From Mycolicibacterium rhodesiae (GTDB lineage: Bacteria > Actinomycetota > Actinomycetes > Mycobacteriales > Mycobacteriaceae), in NCBI RefSeq assembly GCF_002086695.1, contig NZ_MVIH01000004.1:424127-488126 (forward strand): a stretch of 64,000 nt of DNA, read 5' to 3'. The notes under the pieces are model-generated. The model saw only the letters and a list, made by a program, of their open reading frames with translations. It ran no database searches and had not been told where the DNA came from. This document shows positions 36,796 to 47,817 of the stretch, in pieces (position 1 is the stretch's first letter; each line of letters starts with the position of its first letter). A program made the translations under genes and the position numbers.

Positions 36796-38149
36796 CAATG
36801 GAATGGACACACGCAGTGCACCGCTTCCTCCCGGGCCGCGTTATACCAACCCGCTCAAGTTCTTTCGCGAGCTACGCGCCGATCCACTCGGCTTTTATCG
36901 ACGGGTCGTCGCCGAGTACGGTGACATCGGATACATCGACATGCGCCCGCGCCCGCAGGTCTGGACGATTCGCCCAGAACACTACCGCGAAGTCCTCGTC
37001 AAGAACGTCGACCGCTACCCCAAAGGCATCGCCTTCGAGCGGCTGAAGGTCATCGGCGGGAACGGCTTGTTTTTCAGTGAGGGCGAAACGTGGCGCAAGA
37101 ACCGCAAACTCGTGTCGCGGTCCTTCACCCACCGCGCACTTGGCAACTTGCTCGTCCACATCACCGGGGCTGCAGTTGATTTCACCGATCGCATGGCCGA
37201 GCGGGGCGGCGGGCCGGCGTTCGACATCGTGCCAGAGATGGCGCGCGTAGCCATGGACGTTGCCTGTCGCTCGTTCTTCGGCGATGACATCCTCGAGCGC
37301 GCCATACCGTTGAGTGCGGCACTGTGGGAGACCGCGGAGTACGCCGACAAGGCGATGAATTCGCTCTTCCCACCGCCACTGTGGATACCGACACGCGTAA
37401 ACCGCAAGACCAAGAAGGCGCTTCGCGTCATGTTCGGCACCATCGACGACCTGATCGAGGACGCCAGGCGGCGAGGCGAGACCGACAATGTCCTGGGCAA
37501 GTTGATCACCGCAGTCGACAATGGCGAACTCTCCCCCGCCGAACTCAGAGACGAGATGTGGACCCTGCTCAATGCCGGCCACGAGACTACCGCCACAACA
37601 TTGGGTTTCGCATTTCACTTCCTGAGCCAACATCCCGAGATGCGGCGGCGTGTCGAAGCCGAGGCGGACGCACTCGGCGATCGGGCCCCGACACCAGCCG
37701 ATGTCGAGCGCCTGGAGTTCACCAACCGCGTCGTACTCGAGACACTGCGCCTGCTGCCACCGGCATGGGGCACGTCACGCGAGGCTGTCGAGGACGGTGT
37801 GGTCGGCGGATACCTGGTGCCCCGCAATGCAATTGTGCAACCACTGTTCTTTCTCACCCAACGTCATCCAGAGTTTTGGGACCACCCAGACGATTTCGAT
37901 CCGGACCGGTTCACCCCGGAGCGCTCCGCCGGCCGCCCCCCGGAGGCATTCTCACCATTTGCGCTGGGTTCGCGGCGCTGCATCGGTGAGCGATTCGCGA
38001 TTCTCGAGGCGACCCTGGTTCTCGCGACCTTCCACCAACGGTTGGAGTTCCGGCTGACGCCAGGTTTTGATATCCAGCCCGGCCTGCAGGGCTTCGGCCC
38101 CATGCGTGCACTCAACGGCATCCCCATGACTGTCCACAACCGGCACTAG
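36779..38149 (+). CDS. Cytochrome P450
   Basis: A 456-residue P450 without a membrane anchor. The I-helix oxygen motif is AGHETT (266-271), the K-helix is ETLRLLP, and the haem loop FALGSRRCIGER has the thiolate C401. The FxxGxRxCxG form and the sequence SFTHRALGNL place it nearer CYP4/CYP102-like enzymes than the camphor type, but no family is assigned. GGAGG precedes the GTG start, which overlaps the EXPERA gene. The next gene encodes an ERG2-like protein, so a sterol or steroid substrate is suggested. Redox partners are not in the operon. Confidence 0.9.
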   Translation: MSTLTDNGMDTRSAPLPPGPRYTNPLKFFRELRADPLGFYRRVVAEYGDIGYIDMRPRPQVWTIRPEHYREVLVKNVDRYPKGIAFERLKVIGGNGLFFSEGETWRKNRKLVSRSFTHRALGNLLVHITGAAVDFTDRMAERGGGPAFDIVPEMARVAMDVACRSFFGDDILERAIPLSAALWETAEYADKAMNSLFPPPLWIPTRVNRKTKKALRVMFGTIDDLIEDARRRGETDNVLGKLITAVDNGELSPAELRDEMWTLLNAGHETTATTLGFAFHFLSQHPEMRRRVEAEADALGDRAPTPADVERLEFTNRVVLETLRLLPPAWGTSREAVEDGVVGGYLVPRNAIVQPLFFLTQRHPEFWDHPDDFDPDRFTPERSAGRPPEAFSPFALGSRRCIGERFAILEATLVLATFHQRLEFRLTPGFDIQPGLQGFGPMRALNGIPMTVHNRH

Positions 38150-38156
38150 GAGAACA

Positions 38157-38738
38157 ATGACCCGCTACGCCTTGGATCCCTACGAACTTCGCGACCTTGC
38201 ACTGCAGCACGTGGGCAAGCCCGTGCCGCAGATCGCGGCAGATCTCGAGCACGATCTCGTCGCCAAGTACGGCAACCTCATCCAAACGGACATGCCCTGG
38301 GTACTGACCCCTGCCGGATTCGTGATGTACCAGGTGAAGATGGTCTTTGCCCGACGCAACGAATACCTCGGATTGATGGGCGTCCCGGTGCCGTCGACCG
38401 GACACACCGGCCGCCATCCGGTCACGTATTACGACACGATCTTGTCCGGTGCATCGCGCAACGCGTCGGCAACCGACTTGGTCGCCACCGATGTGAAGGC
38501 CGGTGACTTCCTTGTCACCCCACCATGGGAGGCGTTCACGGCCAACATCGACGACCACATCTTTTTCCTCGAGTACTGCCGCGGTCCGCTGGCAACCATC
38601 ATGCCGTTCGGCTTGGCCAACTTCGTGTTCGGCACACTTGATCTCAAGAGCGCGGGCCAGATCATGCGGACGAACGCGACGCTGAACTGGCGAAGCCGGG
38701 GCGTACCCACCCCCTACGGTGATGACCGGGAAGTCTGA
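38157..38738 (+). CDS. ERG2/sigma-1-receptor-like protein (sterol C8-C7 isomerase family)
   Basis: A 193-residue protein matching the ERG2/sigma-1 receptor family almost along its length. Diagnostic stretches are TGHTGRH (81-87), YYDTILSG (91-98), FFLEYCRG (136-143) and MPFGLANFVFGTLDL (149-163). The acidic pair that binds ligands in the human receptor (D126, E172) is conserved as D93 and E139. Unlike the eukaryotic proteins it lacks an N-terminal membrane helix. In fungi ERG2 moves the C8 double bond of sterols to C7. Here, behind a P450, it may isomerise or bind a sterol; the reaction is not proven. It starts eight bases after the P450. Confidence 0.85.
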   Translation: MTRYALDPYELRDLALQHVGKPVPQIAADLEHDLVAKYGNLIQTDMPWVLTPAGFVMYQVKMVFARRNEYLGLMGVPVPSTGHTGRHPVTYYDTILSGASRNASATDLVATDVKAGDFLVTPPWEAFTANIDDHIFFLEYCRGPLATIMPFGLANFVFGTLDLKSAGQIMRTNATLNWRSRGVPTPYGDDREV

Positions 38739-38788
38739 CGGGCACAACACGTCGAGGACAGTGCCCGACTGCCGTCAGGGATGCCGAC

Positions 38789-39730
38789 TCAGCGGCGGCG
38801 CTGCCGGGCGATCTCGGCCAGCACCACACCGGCTGCCACGGACGCGTTCAGCGATTCCGTCGGCCCGGCCATCGGAATCGACACCACCGCGTCACAATTC
38901 TGGCGGACCAGCCGCGAGAGCCCCTTGCCCTCCGAGCCGACCACGAGTACCAGCGGACCAGAGCCGTCGAGCTCGTCGAGGGTGGTGTCACCCTCAGCGT
39001 CGAGCCCGACCACCTGAATACCGGCGTCGGCCCAATCCTTCAGTGTGCGAGTGAGATTCGTGGCACGCGCCACGCGCACGCGGGCGGCCGCACCGGCACT
39101 GGTGCGCCACGCGACCGCCGTCACCGACGCAGAGCGCCGCTGCGGGATCAGCACACCGTGGCCCGCGAACGCGGCCACCGACCGCACGATCGCGCCGAGG
39201 TTGCGCGGGTCGGAAATGTTGTCCAACGCGACCAGCAGTGCCGGTTCGACGTCAGAGGTGGCGGCCGCCAGCAGATCGTCGGGGTGGGCGTAGTTGTAGG
39301 GCGGCACCTGCAGGGCGATGCCCTGGTGTAACCCGTTGGAGCTCAACCGGTCAAGATCGTGGCGCGGCACCTCGAGAATCGCGATGCCGCGGTCCGCGGC
39401 CAGCGTGACCGACTCCGTGAGCCGCTCGTCGGCTTCCGCACCCAGCGCCACGTACAGGGCTGTCGCCGGCGCGTTCGCACGCAGGCACTCCAGCACCGGA
39501 TTGCGACCCAGCACCATCTCGGTCTCGTCGGTGGGCTTCGAATACTGGCGCGCCCGCTTGTCGGCGCTGGCGGCGCGCCGGGCCGCCGGATGCCCGGTGC
39601 GAGCGCTTGCCGGCGGCGTCGCGCCGCGGCCTTCCAACCCGCGCCGGCGCTGACCACCAGAACCGACTGTCGGGCCCTTCTTGGTGCCTTCCTTGCGAAT
39701 CGCACCGCGCCGCTTGGAGTTTCCCGCCAT
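38789..39730 (-). CDS. rlmB: TrmH-family rRNA 2'-O-methyltransferase (RlmB-like)
   Basis: A 313-residue SPOUT methyltransferase. The first 75 residues are a basic low-complexity tail, followed by the substrate-binding domain ([11 protein letters not shown]) and the knotted SAM domain with [28 protein letters not shown] and [13 protein letters not shown]. It probably methylates a guanosine ribose in 23S rRNA (M. tuberculosis Rv3579c). The ATG overlaps the cysS stop (TAATG), placing it last in the carD-ispD-ispF-cysS block. Confidence 0.88.
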   Translation of the reverse strand: MAGNSKRRGAIRKEGTKKGPTVGSGGQRRRGLEGRGATPPASARTGHPAARRAASADKRARQYSKPTDETEMVLGRNPVLECLRANAPATALYVALGAEADERLTESVTLAADRGIAILEVPRHDLDRLSSNGLHQGIALQVPPYNYAHPDDLLAAATSDVEPALLVALDNISDPRNLGAIVRSVAAFAGHGVLIPQRRSASVTAVAWRTSAGAAARVRVARATNLTRTLKDWADAGIQVVGLDAEGDTTLDELDGSGPLVLVVGSEGKGLSRLVRQNCDAVVSIPMAGPTESLNASVAAGVVLAEIARQRRR

Positions 39731-41133
39731 TACTTGCCGCCTTCGTCGCGTAGCGCCCACTGCGGTCCGTCGGCGGTATCGGTCACCTCGATGCCGGCTT
39801 CGGAGAGCCGGTCTCGGATCTCATCGGCCAGAGCCCAGTCGCGGGTCTGGCGAGCCCCGTCCCGGCGGTTCAGCTCGGCGCGCACCAACACGTCGACCGC
39901 AGCCAGGGCCGCCGACGTCTCGTCGCGGGTCTCCCAACGCTCGTCAAGCGGGTCACACCCGAGAATCCCCATCATCGAACGGATTTCGCGCGCCTTCGCC
40001 AGCGCGGTCTCGTGGTCGCCGGATTCCAGGGCCCGGTTGCCGTCCGCGCGGGCGGCATGCACCTCGGCCAGGGCGGCAGGTACGGCGAGGTCGTCGTCGA
40101 GTGCGGTGCCGAACTTCTCGGTCCAAGTGCTGGGCAGCACGATGCCGACGCGAGTCCGCACCCTGTGCAAGAACTCCTCGATGCCGGTGTAGGCCTTGAC
40201 CGCATCCTGCAGGGCGTTCTCGGAGAATTCCAGCATCGACCGATAATGCGCGCTGCCCAGGTAGTAGCGCAGCTCGGCGGGCCGGACCCGTTGCAGCACA
40301 GCGGGAATCGACAGGACATTGCCCAGCGACTTGCTCATCTTCTCCCCGCCCATGGTGACCCAGCCGTTGTGCAGCCAGTACCGGGCGAATCCGTCGCCGG
40401 CGGCACGCGCCTGAGCGATCTCGTTCTCATGGTGGGGGAAGACCAAATCCATTCCGCCGCAGTGAATATCGAACTCAGCACCCAGGTATTCATGCGCCAT
40501 CGCCACACACTCGGAGTGCCAACCCGGCCGCCCCGCTCCCCACGGCGTCGGCCAGGACGGCTCGCCGGGCTTGGCGCCTTTCCACAGAGTGAAGTCACGC
40601 TGGTCGCGTTTTCCGGTGCCCGCGCCCTCGCCCTGGTGCACGTCGTCGATCCTGTGCCCGGACAGCTTGCCGTACTCCGGGAAGCTCAGCACGTCGAAGT
40701 AGACGTCACCGGCGCCGGTGTAGGCGTGGCCGGTATCGACCAGTCGCTCGATGAGCTCGACGATCTGGGTGATGTGCCCTGTCGCGCGCGGCTCGGCCGA
40801 TGGCGGCAGCACGCCAAGGGCGTCATAGGCCGCCGAGAACGCCCGCTCGTGGGTGGCCGCCCATTCCCACCACGGCCGGCCTGCGTCGGCGGCTTTGGTG
40901 AGGATCTTGTCGTCGATGTCGGTGACGTTGCGGATGAACGCGACGTCGAAACCCTTGGCCATCAGCCAGCGGCGCAGCACGTCGAAAGCGACCCCGCTGC
41001 GGACGTGGCCGATGTGCGGCAAGCCCTGCACGGTGGCACCGCAGAGATAGATCGAGGCATGGCCGGGACGGATCGGCGCGAAGTCGCGCACGGCACCGCT
41101 GTAGGTGTCGTGGAGTCGCAGGGTGCCGGTCAC
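39730..41133 (-). CDS. cysS: Cysteinyl-tRNA synthetase
   Basis: A 467-residue class I aminoacyl-tRNA synthetase. The ATP motifs are the HIGH sequence ([10 protein letters not shown]) and KMSKS ([10 protein letters not shown]). The zinc-binding cysteine specificity site includes C31 (YLCGATVQG) and the [13 protein letters not shown] region. It charges tRNA-Cys in the cytoplasm. It corresponds to Rv3580c. The start is a GTG 28 bases from the ispF stop. Confidence 0.95.
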   Translation of the reverse strand: MTGTLRLHDTYSGAVRDFAPIRPGHASIYLCGATVQGLPHIGHVRSGVAFDVLRRWLMAKGFDVAFIRNVTDIDDKILTKAADAGRPWWEWAATHERAFSAAYDALGVLPPSAEPRATGHITQIVELIERLVDTGHAYTGAGDVYFDVLSFPEYGKLSGHRIDDVHQGEGAGTGKRDQRDFTLWKGAKPGEPSWPTPWGAGRPGWHSECVAMAHEYLGAEFDIHCGGMDLVFPHHENEIAQARAAGDGFARYWLHNGWVTMGGEKMSKSLGNVLSIPAVLQRVRPAELRYYLGSAHYRSMLEFSENALQDAVKAYTGIEEFLHRVRTRVGIVLPSTWTEKFGTALDDDLAVPAALAEVHAARADGNRALESGDHETALAKAREIRSMMGILGCDPLDERWETRDETSAALAAVDVLVRAELNRRDGARQTRDWALADEIRDRLSEAGIEVTDTADGPQWALRDEGGK

Positions 41134-41161
41134 GACGCGCCAGCTTACCGGCCTGAACGGC

Positions 41162-41653
41162 TCAGTCAGGCATCGAGGCAGACCCGGCCACCACCAAGGC
41201 GGTGGCGATGGCTGCCATGCCCTCCCCGCGCCCGGTCAGCCCGAGTCCGTCGGTGGTGGTCGCCGAGACCGACACCGGCGCGCCCAGCAGCCCGGTCAGC
41301 AGGCGTTGGGCTTCCTCCCGACGTGGGCCGACCTTGGGCCGATTGGCGATCACCTGGACGACGGCGTTGCCGACGGTGAAGCCCGCGGCCGTGAGCAGTT
41401 CGCGGACGTGGTCGAGCATGCGGGCACCGGTGACACCGCGCCACTGCGGTTGGTCAACGCCGAACACCGTTCCGAGATCGCCGAGACCCGCCGCCGAGAG
41501 CAAGGCATCGCAGAGCGCATGGACAGCCACGTCACCATCGGAGTGTCCGGAGCAGCCGTCGGCATCGTCGAACAACAGGCCCAGCAGCCAGCAGGGCCGG
41601 CCGGACTCGATCGGGTGGACGTCGCTACCCAGCCCGATACGCGGAATCGTCAT
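41162..41653 (-). CDS. ispF: 2-C-methyl-D-erythritol 2,4-cyclodiphosphate synthase
   Basis: A 163-residue IspF, which cyclises CDP-ME 2-phosphate in the non-mevalonate isoprenoid pathway. The metal ligands are in GSDVHPI and [29 protein letters not shown] and the terminal [19 protein letters not shown] are also typical. Its start overlaps the ispD stop by four bases. It corresponds to Rv3581c. Confidence 0.95.
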   Translation of the reverse strand: MTIPRIGLGSDVHPIESGRPCWLLGLLFDDADGCSGHSDGDVAVHALCDALLSAAGLGDLGTVFGVDQPQWRGVTGARMLDHVRELLTAAGFTVGNAVVQVIANRPKVGPRREEAQRLLTGLLGAPVSVSATTTDGLGLTGRGEGMAAIATALVVAGSASMPD

Positions 41654-42312
41654 GCGGCCAGCAGGGCTCGGGCCAGCTGGAGATCCAGCGGCGTGGTGAC
41701 CTTGAACGCCATGGGGTCGCCGGCGACAGTGTGCACCGGGGTGCCCAGGTATTCGACCAGCGAGGCGTCGTCGGTGACCGAGGCGCCGCCGGCGCTCTCG
41801 TAGGCGCGGCGCAGCAGCGCGGTTTCGAAGCCCTGCGGAGTTTGCACGGCACGCAGCCCGGCCCGCTCGGGAGTGCCGAGAACGACGCCGTTGGCGTCGA
41901 CGGCCTTGATGGTGTCGGTGACCGGCAGCACCGGAATGACTGCGCGGAGGCCGTCGCGCAAGGCGGCGACCACCCGCTGGATCTGCCCGACCGGCGTCAG
42001 CGGCCGGGCAGCGTCATGCACGAGAACGAACATGGGGTCACCGACGGAAGCCAGCGCGCGTCGCACGGTTTCGGGACGTTCCGGACCGCCGGCGACGACC
42101 GTGGCGCGACCGCCGAGCAGGAGCTTTGTCTCATCAACCCGCTCGGCCGGAGCAGCGACGACAACCCGGTCGACCACGCCGGAGGCCAACAGTCCCTCCA
42201 CCGCGCGTTCGAGCATGGTTAGGCCGCCGAGATCCACAAAAGCCTTTGGGATACCCGCACCCAGCCGTTCACCGGAACCGGCGGCCGTGACGACCGCGAC
42301 CGTGTCCGACAC
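41650..42312 (-). CDS. ispD: 2-C-methyl-D-erythritol 4-phosphate cytidylyltransferase
   Basis: A 220-residue nucleotidyltransferase. The CTP-binding loop is [16 protein letters not shown], and [10 protein letters not shown] plus the C-terminal KVTTPLDL are family marks. It activates MEP with CTP, one step ahead of IspF in the same pathway; the two genes overlap. It starts 18 bases from the carD stop. It corresponds to Rv3582c. Confidence 0.95.
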   Translation of the reverse strand: MSDTVAVVTAAGSGERLGAGIPKAFVDLGGLTMLERAVEGLLASGVVDRVVVAAPAERVDETKLLLGGRATVVAGGPERPETVRRALASVGDPMFVLVHDAARPLTPVGQIQRVVAALRDGLRAVIPVLPVTDTIKAVDANGVVLGTPERAGLRAVQTPQGFETALLRRAYESAGGASVTDDASLVEYLGTPVHTVAGDPMAFKVTTPLDLQLARALLAA

Positions 42313-42329
42313 CTAACCCCTCAGGGCAG

Positions 42330-42887
<558 letters not shown>

Positions 42888-43113
42888 TCAGGGGCACCGA
42901 AGGTGAAGAGAGGGGGTTGACAGGGTGACGAAAGCGTGCAACGCGGGCGCTCGTACCCACTGCTCAGCACACCGCCGCCGGGTCGCCGCCGCCGACTTCT
43001 GTCACCGCCCCGCGAACCCTCAGCTACCGCCGCGCGACGCTACCTACTACTGTGCATAGTCGAACCGCGGCGGCGCCACGATGCCGTCCACACGGGCCGA
43101 GCAGGAGGCTGTT

Positions 43114-43662
43114 GTGAACCGCTTGACGAATCGCCTCGTCGCCGCATCCGCTGGCCTGGCGGCCGGCGCCCTGATCCTGACGGGGTGCGGGACGGGCCAG
43201 ATCTCGCAGACCGCCGACCAGCAGTCGGCCGTCAACGGTGCCACTGCGAATGTCGCGAACATCGCTCTGCGCAACGTGCACATCCAGGCAGTGCAATCCG
43301 GTGACGCCCTGAAGCCGGGTCGCACCGTCGAGTTGATCTTCGCCGCGGCAAACATCTCCCCGGACACCAACGACAAGCTGGTCACTGTCAGCTCCGACGT
43401 GGGTTCGGTCGAGCTCACCGGGAACACCTCGATCCCCGCCGGATCGTCCTTGATCGTCGGCAGTGCCGACGGTCAGGCCGAAGCGGCGCCGATGGGCAGT
43501 GCGCAGCCGGCCAAGGCTGAGGTCACTCTCAGCCAGCCGATTTCCAACGGGCTGACCTACGGCTTCACCTTCACCTTCGAGAAGGCCGGCCAGGCGACGG
43601 TCCAGGTGCCCATCTCGGCGGGCGGCGCGGAGCGGCAAGGGGCACCCGCAGGCCAGGAGTGA
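43114..43662 (+). CDS. lpqE: Lipoprotein LpqE
   Basis: A 182-residue exported lipoprotein. The lipobox ALILTGC follows a short hydrophobic signal. The mature part is beta-rich and distantly like copper-chaperone (PCuAC) folds, though without an evident Cu motif. The GTG at 43114 has AGGAGG seven bases upstream. It corresponds to Rv3584. The 295-base gap before it, shared with divergent carD, contains a TTGACA at 42917 but no convincing -10 at the right distance. Confidence 0.85.
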   Translation: MNRLTNRLVAASAGLAAGALILTGCGTGQISQTADQQSAVNGATANVANIALRNVHIQAVQSGDALKPGRTVELIFAAANISPDTNDKLVTVSSDVGSVELTGNTSIPAGSSLIVGSADGQAEAAPMGSAQPAKAEVTLSQPISNGLTYGFTFTFEKAGQATVQVPISAGGAERQGAPAGQE

Positions 43663-43719
43663 GCTGACACGGGCCGCTAATACGCGGTTCTGTCGGAGCC
43701 ACCCGATAGCGTCACGGCC

Positions 43720-45168
43720 GTGGCCAAGGCGCGTTCGCAATATCGCTGTTCGGAATGCCGCCATGTGATGGCCAAGTGGGTCGGCCGGTGCCCTGAGTGC
43801 GGAACCTGGGGCACGGTCGACGAGGTCGCCGGGGCCAGCGCCGCCGGCAGCACCGCGCAACGCGCGGTCGCGCCGTCCACCCCCGCAGTTCCGATCAGCT
43901 CGATCAACCCGGACCGCACCCGCCACTTCCCCACCGGCGTCGACGAACTCGACCGGGTGCTCGGCGGCGGTGTGGTGCCCGGCTCGGTCAGTCTGCTCGC
44001 CGGTGACCCCGGGGTCGGCAAGTCCACCCTGCTGCTCGACGTGGTGCATCGGTGGGCGAGTTCGGGCCGGCGCGCGCTGTATGTCTCCGGCGAAGAGTCG
44101 GCAGGCCAGATCCGGATGCGCGCGGAGCGGACCGGCTGCACCCACGACGAGGTGTTCCTGGCCGCTGAGACCGACATCAACACGGTGCTCGGCCATATCG
44201 AAGCGGTTCAGCCCAGTCTGGTGGTGGTCGACTCGGTGCAGACGATGACCGCCGGTGACACCGACGGCGTTGTCGGCGGGGTGACCCAGGTGCGCGCTGT
44301 GACGACTGCGCTGACCGCCGCCGCCAAGTCGAGCGGCGTCGCACTGGTGCTGGTCGGCCACGTCACCAAGGACGGGGCGATCGCCGGGCCACGTTCGCTG
44401 GAGCATCTGGTGGACGTGGTGCTGCACTTCGAGGGCGACCGCAACTCCACCCTCCGGATGGTCCGCGGCGTCAAGAACCGCTTCGGCGCCTCCGACGAGG
44501 TCGGCTGTTTTGTGTTGCAGGACAACGGCATTCAGGGGATTTCCGATCCGTCCGGGCTGTTTCTCGATGACCGGCCCAACCCGGTACCCGGCACCGCGGT
44601 CACCGTGGCGCTCGACGGTAAACGCCCGCTGATCGGCGAGGTCCAGGCCCTGCTGGCCTACCGCCCCGAGAACGCGCCGCAACGCCGCGCGGTCAGCGGG
44701 GTGGACAGTTCGCGGGCGGCGATGATCGCCGCGGTGCTCGAGCGGCGGGCCAGCCTCAAGGTCAGCGCCACCGACATCTATCTGTCCACCGTCGGCGGGA
44801 TGCGGTTGATGGATCCGTCGTCGGACCTGGCCGTCGCGATGGCGATGGCATCGGCCTACGCGGACCTGCCGCTGCCCACCACGACCGTGGTGATCGGCGA
44901 AGTGGGCTTGGCCGGCGATCTGCGACGCGTCACCGGCATGGATCGCCGCCTCGCCGAGGCGGCCCGCCTTGGCTTCACCGAGGCACTCGTGCCGATGGGG
45001 TGCGGCACCGTCCCGAAAGGCTTCAAGGCCATCGAATCGGCCACCATCGGCGACGCCTTGCGCTCGATGTTGACGATCGCAAAACGGCCTTACGACAAGG
45101 TCGTTACGCAGCTTCGGCGGGAGGGGTCGAGTAACGACCTCGACGCAGTGGACAATAAGTGGCTGTGA
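43720..45168 (+). CDS. radA: DNA repair protein RadA
   Basis: A 482-residue RadA/Sms. The N-terminal zinc finger has CSEC and CPEC, the RecA-like core has Walker [12 protein letters not shown], the RadA-specific KNRFG motif is in [10 protein letters not shown], and a Lon-protease-like domain forms the C-terminus. It processes recombination intermediates. The final codons overlap disA, an arrangement conserved in mycobacteria where RadA and DisA cooperate. It corresponds to Rv3585. Confidence 0.95.
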   Translation: MAKARSQYRCSECRHVMAKWVGRCPECGTWGTVDEVAGASAAGSTAQRAVAPSTPAVPISSINPDRTRHFPTGVDELDRVLGGGVVPGSVSLLAGDPGVGKSTLLLDVVHRWASSGRRALYVSGEESAGQIRMRAERTGCTHDEVFLAAETDINTVLGHIEAVQPSLVVVDSVQTMTAGDTDGVVGGVTQVRAVTTALTAAAKSSGVALVLVGHVTKDGAIAGPRSLEHLVDVVLHFEGDRNSTLRMVRGVKNRFGASDEVGCFVLQDNGIQGISDPSGLFLDDRPNPVPGTAVTVALDGKRPLIGEVQALLAYRPENAPQRRAVSGVDSSRAAMIAAVLERRASLKVSATDIYLSTVGGMRLMDPSSDLAVAMAMASAYADLPLPTTTVVIGEVGLAGDLRRVTGMDRRLAEAARLGFTEALVPMGCGTVPKGFKAIESATIGDALRSMLTIAKRPYDKVVTQLRREGSSNDLDAVDNKWL

Positions 45169-46274
45169 GCACCGTCAACGGAGCCAGCGGCTCCGCCCAG
45201 CCAACGGCGGCCACGCTGCGCGAGACCATCGGGCGACTGGCGCCCGGCACTGCCCTTCGCGACGGACTGGAGCGCATCCTGCGTGGTCGCACGGGTGCGC
45301 TGATCGTGCTGGGGTACGACGAGCGGGTCGAGACGATCTGCGACGGTGGGTTCTCCCTCGATGTGCGGTTTGCCCCGACCCGGCTGCGCGAGCTGTCGAA
45401 AATGGACGGCGCCGTCGTGCTGTCCACCGACGGCAGCCGGATCGTGCGGGCCAACGTCCAACTGGTGCCGGATCCGACGATCCCCACCGACGAGTCCGGA
45501 ACCCGGCACCGCTCCGCCGAGCGCACCGCGATCCAGACCGGCTATCCGGTGGTCTCGGTCAGCCACTCGATGAACATCGTCACGGTGTACGTCTCCGGAG
45601 AACGCCACGTGGTGGCCGACTCGGCCACCATCCTGTCGCGGGCCAACCAGGCGATCGCCACACTGGAGCGCTACAAGGCTCGCCTCGACGAGGTGTCCCG
45701 GCAGTTGTCCACCGCCGAGATCGAAGACTTCGTCACGCTGCGCGATGTCATGACAGTAGTGCAACGGCTCGAGATGGTTCGCCGTATTGGGCTCGAAATC
45801 GATTATGACGCAGTCGAACTCGGTACCGACGGCAGGCAGCTGCGGCTTCAGCTCGAAGAGCTGCTGGGCGGCAACGACACCGCACGCGAGCTGATCATGC
45901 GCGACTATCACGCCAACCCCGACCCGCCGTCGAAGGCGCAGGTCGCCTCGACGCTGGCCGAATTGGACTCGCTGTCGGACACCGAACTATTGGACTTCAC
46001 CGCGCTGTCGCGGGTGTTCGGCTATCCATCGACGGCGGAGGCGCAGGATTCGGCGCTCAGCGCCCGCGGCTATCGCGCGATGGCCGGCATCCCGCGCCTG
46101 CAGTTCGCTCACGTCGACCTGCTGGTCCGCCGCTTCGGCTCCCTGCAGGGACTGCTGGCGGCCAGCGCCACCGATCTGCAGTCTGTCGAAGGCATCGGCG
46201 CGATGTGGGCACGGCACGTCCGGGAGGGCTTGTCCCAGCTGGCCGAGTCGACGATCGCCGACCGCCTGGTCTAA
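45159..46274 (+). CDS. disA: DNA integrity scanning diadenylate cyclase DisA
   Basis: A 371-residue DisA that makes cyclic di-AMP from two ATP. The DAC domain (about 15-150) has the catalytic DGA (KMDGAVV) and RHR (GTRHRSAER) motifs, followed by a helical linker and a C-terminal helix-hairpin-helix DNA-binding domain ([16 protein letters not shown]). The GTG at 45159 gives MAVS; another GTG at 45165 overlaps the radA stop. It corresponds to Rv3586. Confidence 0.95.
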   Translation: MAVSTVNGASGSAQPTAATLRETIGRLAPGTALRDGLERILRGRTGALIVLGYDERVETICDGGFSLDVRFAPTRLRELSKMDGAVVLSTDGSRIVRANVQLVPDPTIPTDESGTRHRSAERTAIQTGYPVVSVSHSMNIVTVYVSGERHVVADSATILSRANQAIATLERYKARLDEVSRQLSTAEIEDFVTLRDVMTVVQRLEMVRRIGLEIDYDAVELGTDGRQLRLQLEELLGGNDTARELIMRDYHANPDPPSKAQVASTLAELDSLSDTELLDFTALSRVFGYPSTAEAQDSALSARGYRAMAGIPRLQFAHVDLLVRRFGSLQGLLAASATDLQSVEGIGAMWARHVREGLSQLAESTIADRLV

Positions 46275-46281
46275 TCGCGAG

Positions 46282-47106
46282 CTACCCCGCGGGAGCGGGC
46301 GCCGGCTGCGGGGCCTCACCCGGGGCACCGGCGGGCAGCTGCTGCCCGGCGGCGGGTGCGGCGCCCGGCGGCGGAGCGTCGGCGAGGATGAACGGCACCG
46401 TCGCCGAACGCAGGTTGCCCAGCTGGACGACCAGGTTGTACGTGCCGGGTCCGATCGGCTGGCGCGGCAGTGGGCACTGCGGTGCGGAGCCCATGGCGGT
46501 CCAGGTCACCTCGGTGGTCACCTGCTCACCGGGGTTGAACGTCTTGACCAGCGTCTCATTCGACGGCGCGCAGTCCAGGTTCGACCACAGCCGCTTGCCG
46601 TCCATCGAGTACACGTAGGCGGCGAGGACGGCAGCGCCGACGTCACGCTTGCAGGCCACCAGGCCGATGTTGGTGACGACCATGGTGAACTTCGGCTGAT
46701 CGCCGATCGCGTACTGCGGCTGGTTCGTGATGCCCTTGACGGCCAGGTTGGAATCCGGGCAGTCGTCGCCCTCTTTGAGTACCGGCGGCGGCATGACGGC
46801 CTCGGTGGGCGTCGGCGCGACCGTGACGGGCCCCGACGGGGTCTCCGCCGGTGGCGGGGGCGCGACGACGGGAGTCTTGTTGTCCGGCTGGGGGTTCTGC
46901 GGCCCCGCTACGGGCGTGGTCTTCACGGCGCTCTTCGAATCCGAGCCACCGCTGAAGACGATGAAGGCCACCCCGACGACGATTGCTGCGACTACCGCGA
47001 CGATGCCGATTGCAAGAGCACGGCGCCGCCAATAGATTTGCGAGGGTAGGGGTCCACGCGGTTCCAGATCCAGATCCAGCACCTTTCCACGGTAAGGCCA
47101 GGTCAT
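46282..47106 (-). CDS. Membrane-anchored conserved mycobacterial protein
   Basis: A 274-residue protein with one membrane helix (about residues 28-52) after a short cytoplasmic head, then a Pro-rich stretch (residues 60-110) and an extracytoplasmic beta-sandwich-like domain (about 115-245) with three or four cysteines, and a Pro/Ala-rich tail. It corresponds by position to Rv3587c. The function is unknown. It converges on disA with seven bases between the stops. Confidence 0.8.
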   Translation of the reverse strand: MTWPYRGKVLDLDLEPRGPLPSQIYWRRRALAIGIVAVVAAIVVGVAFIVFSGGSDSKSAVKTTPVAGPQNPQPDNKTPVVAPPPPAETPSGPVTVAPTPTEAVMPPPVLKEGDDCPDSNLAVKGITNQPQYAIGDQPKFTMVVTNIGLVACKRDVGAAVLAAYVYSMDGKRLWSNLDCAPSNETLVKTFNPGEQVTTEVTWTAMGSAPQCPLPRQPIGPGTYNLVVQLGNLRSATVPFILADAPPPGAAPAAGQQLPAGAPGEAPQPAPAPAG

Positions 47107-47162
47107 CGCGAGTTGTTCGACCCCGCCCGGCGTGTCGCCTTGTTAGCTAGCTGGAAAAGTGG

Positions 47163-47789
47163 TTATTCGCCGATATCGCCGAGGTGTTCGCGCAGCACAA
47201 CTTTGCCGTCGGCGAGGTGATAGGTCAGGCCCACGATGGCCAGCGTGCCTGCGGCAACCCGCTCGGCGATGAGAGCGGACCGGGCCAGCAGCTGCGTACC
47301 GGTCTCGATGACGTGGCGGGCCTCGAACTCGTCGACGCGGGTCAAGCCCTCACGGCGACCCACCAGGATCGACGGCGTCACCCGCTCGACGAGATCGCGG
47401 ATGTAGCCGCCGGGTACCGCGCCGTCGTCGAGGGCGGACAACGTCGCCTTGACCGCGCCACAGCTGTCGTGCCCGAGGACGGCGATCAGCGGCACGTTGA
47501 GCACACCGACCGCGTACTCGATGGAGCCAAGCACCGCGGAGTCGATGACGTGTCCCGCCGTGCGCACCACGAACATGTCGCCGAGGCCCTGGTCGAAGAT
47601 GATCTCGGCGGCGACCCGGCTGTCGGCGCAACCGAAGATGACTGCGGTCGGGGTTTGTCCCCCGGCCAACCGCGCACGGTCCTCGATGCTCTGGCTGGGA
47701 TGCTGTGGCTGGCCGGCAACGAATCGCTCGTTACCCTCTTTGAGTGCCTTCCAAGCGGTTATCGGGCTGGTGTTCGGCATGGCCATCAT
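47163..47789 (-). CDS. canB: Beta-carbonic anhydrase
   Basis: A 208-residue beta-class carbonic anhydrase. Zinc ligands are the Cys and Asp of GCADSRV, the His and Cys of GHDSCGAV. It hydrates CO2 to bicarbonate. Three starts are possible (47789, 47786, 47780); the last gives MPNTSP, like M. tuberculosis CanB (Rv3588c). AAGG lies just upstream. It diverges from mutY with 28 bases between the starts. Confidence 0.92.
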   Translation of the reverse strand: MMAMPNTSPITAWKALKEGNERFVAGQPQHPSQSIEDRARLAGGQTPTAVIFGCADSRVAAEIIFDQGLGDMFVVRTAGHVIDSAVLGSIEYAVGVLNVPLIAVLGHDSCGAVKATLSALDDGAVPGGYIRDLVERVTPSILVGRREGLTRVDEFEARHVIETGTQLLARSALIAERVAAGTLAIVGLTYHLADGKVVLREHLGDIGE

Positions 47790-47817
47790 TCTGCCTTGTC
47801 TCTCACCTCGAAACGAT

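Noticed and set aside
38739..38767. CGGGCAC/GTGCCCG inverted repeat after the ERG2-like gene as a terminator
   Set aside because: Seven-base stem with a 15-base loop and no U tract; too weak to call, though it lies between convergent genes.
42917..42945. TTGACA at 42917 as a promoter for lpqE
   Set aside because: No -10-like hexamer is found 16-19 bases downstream; reported only as a note.
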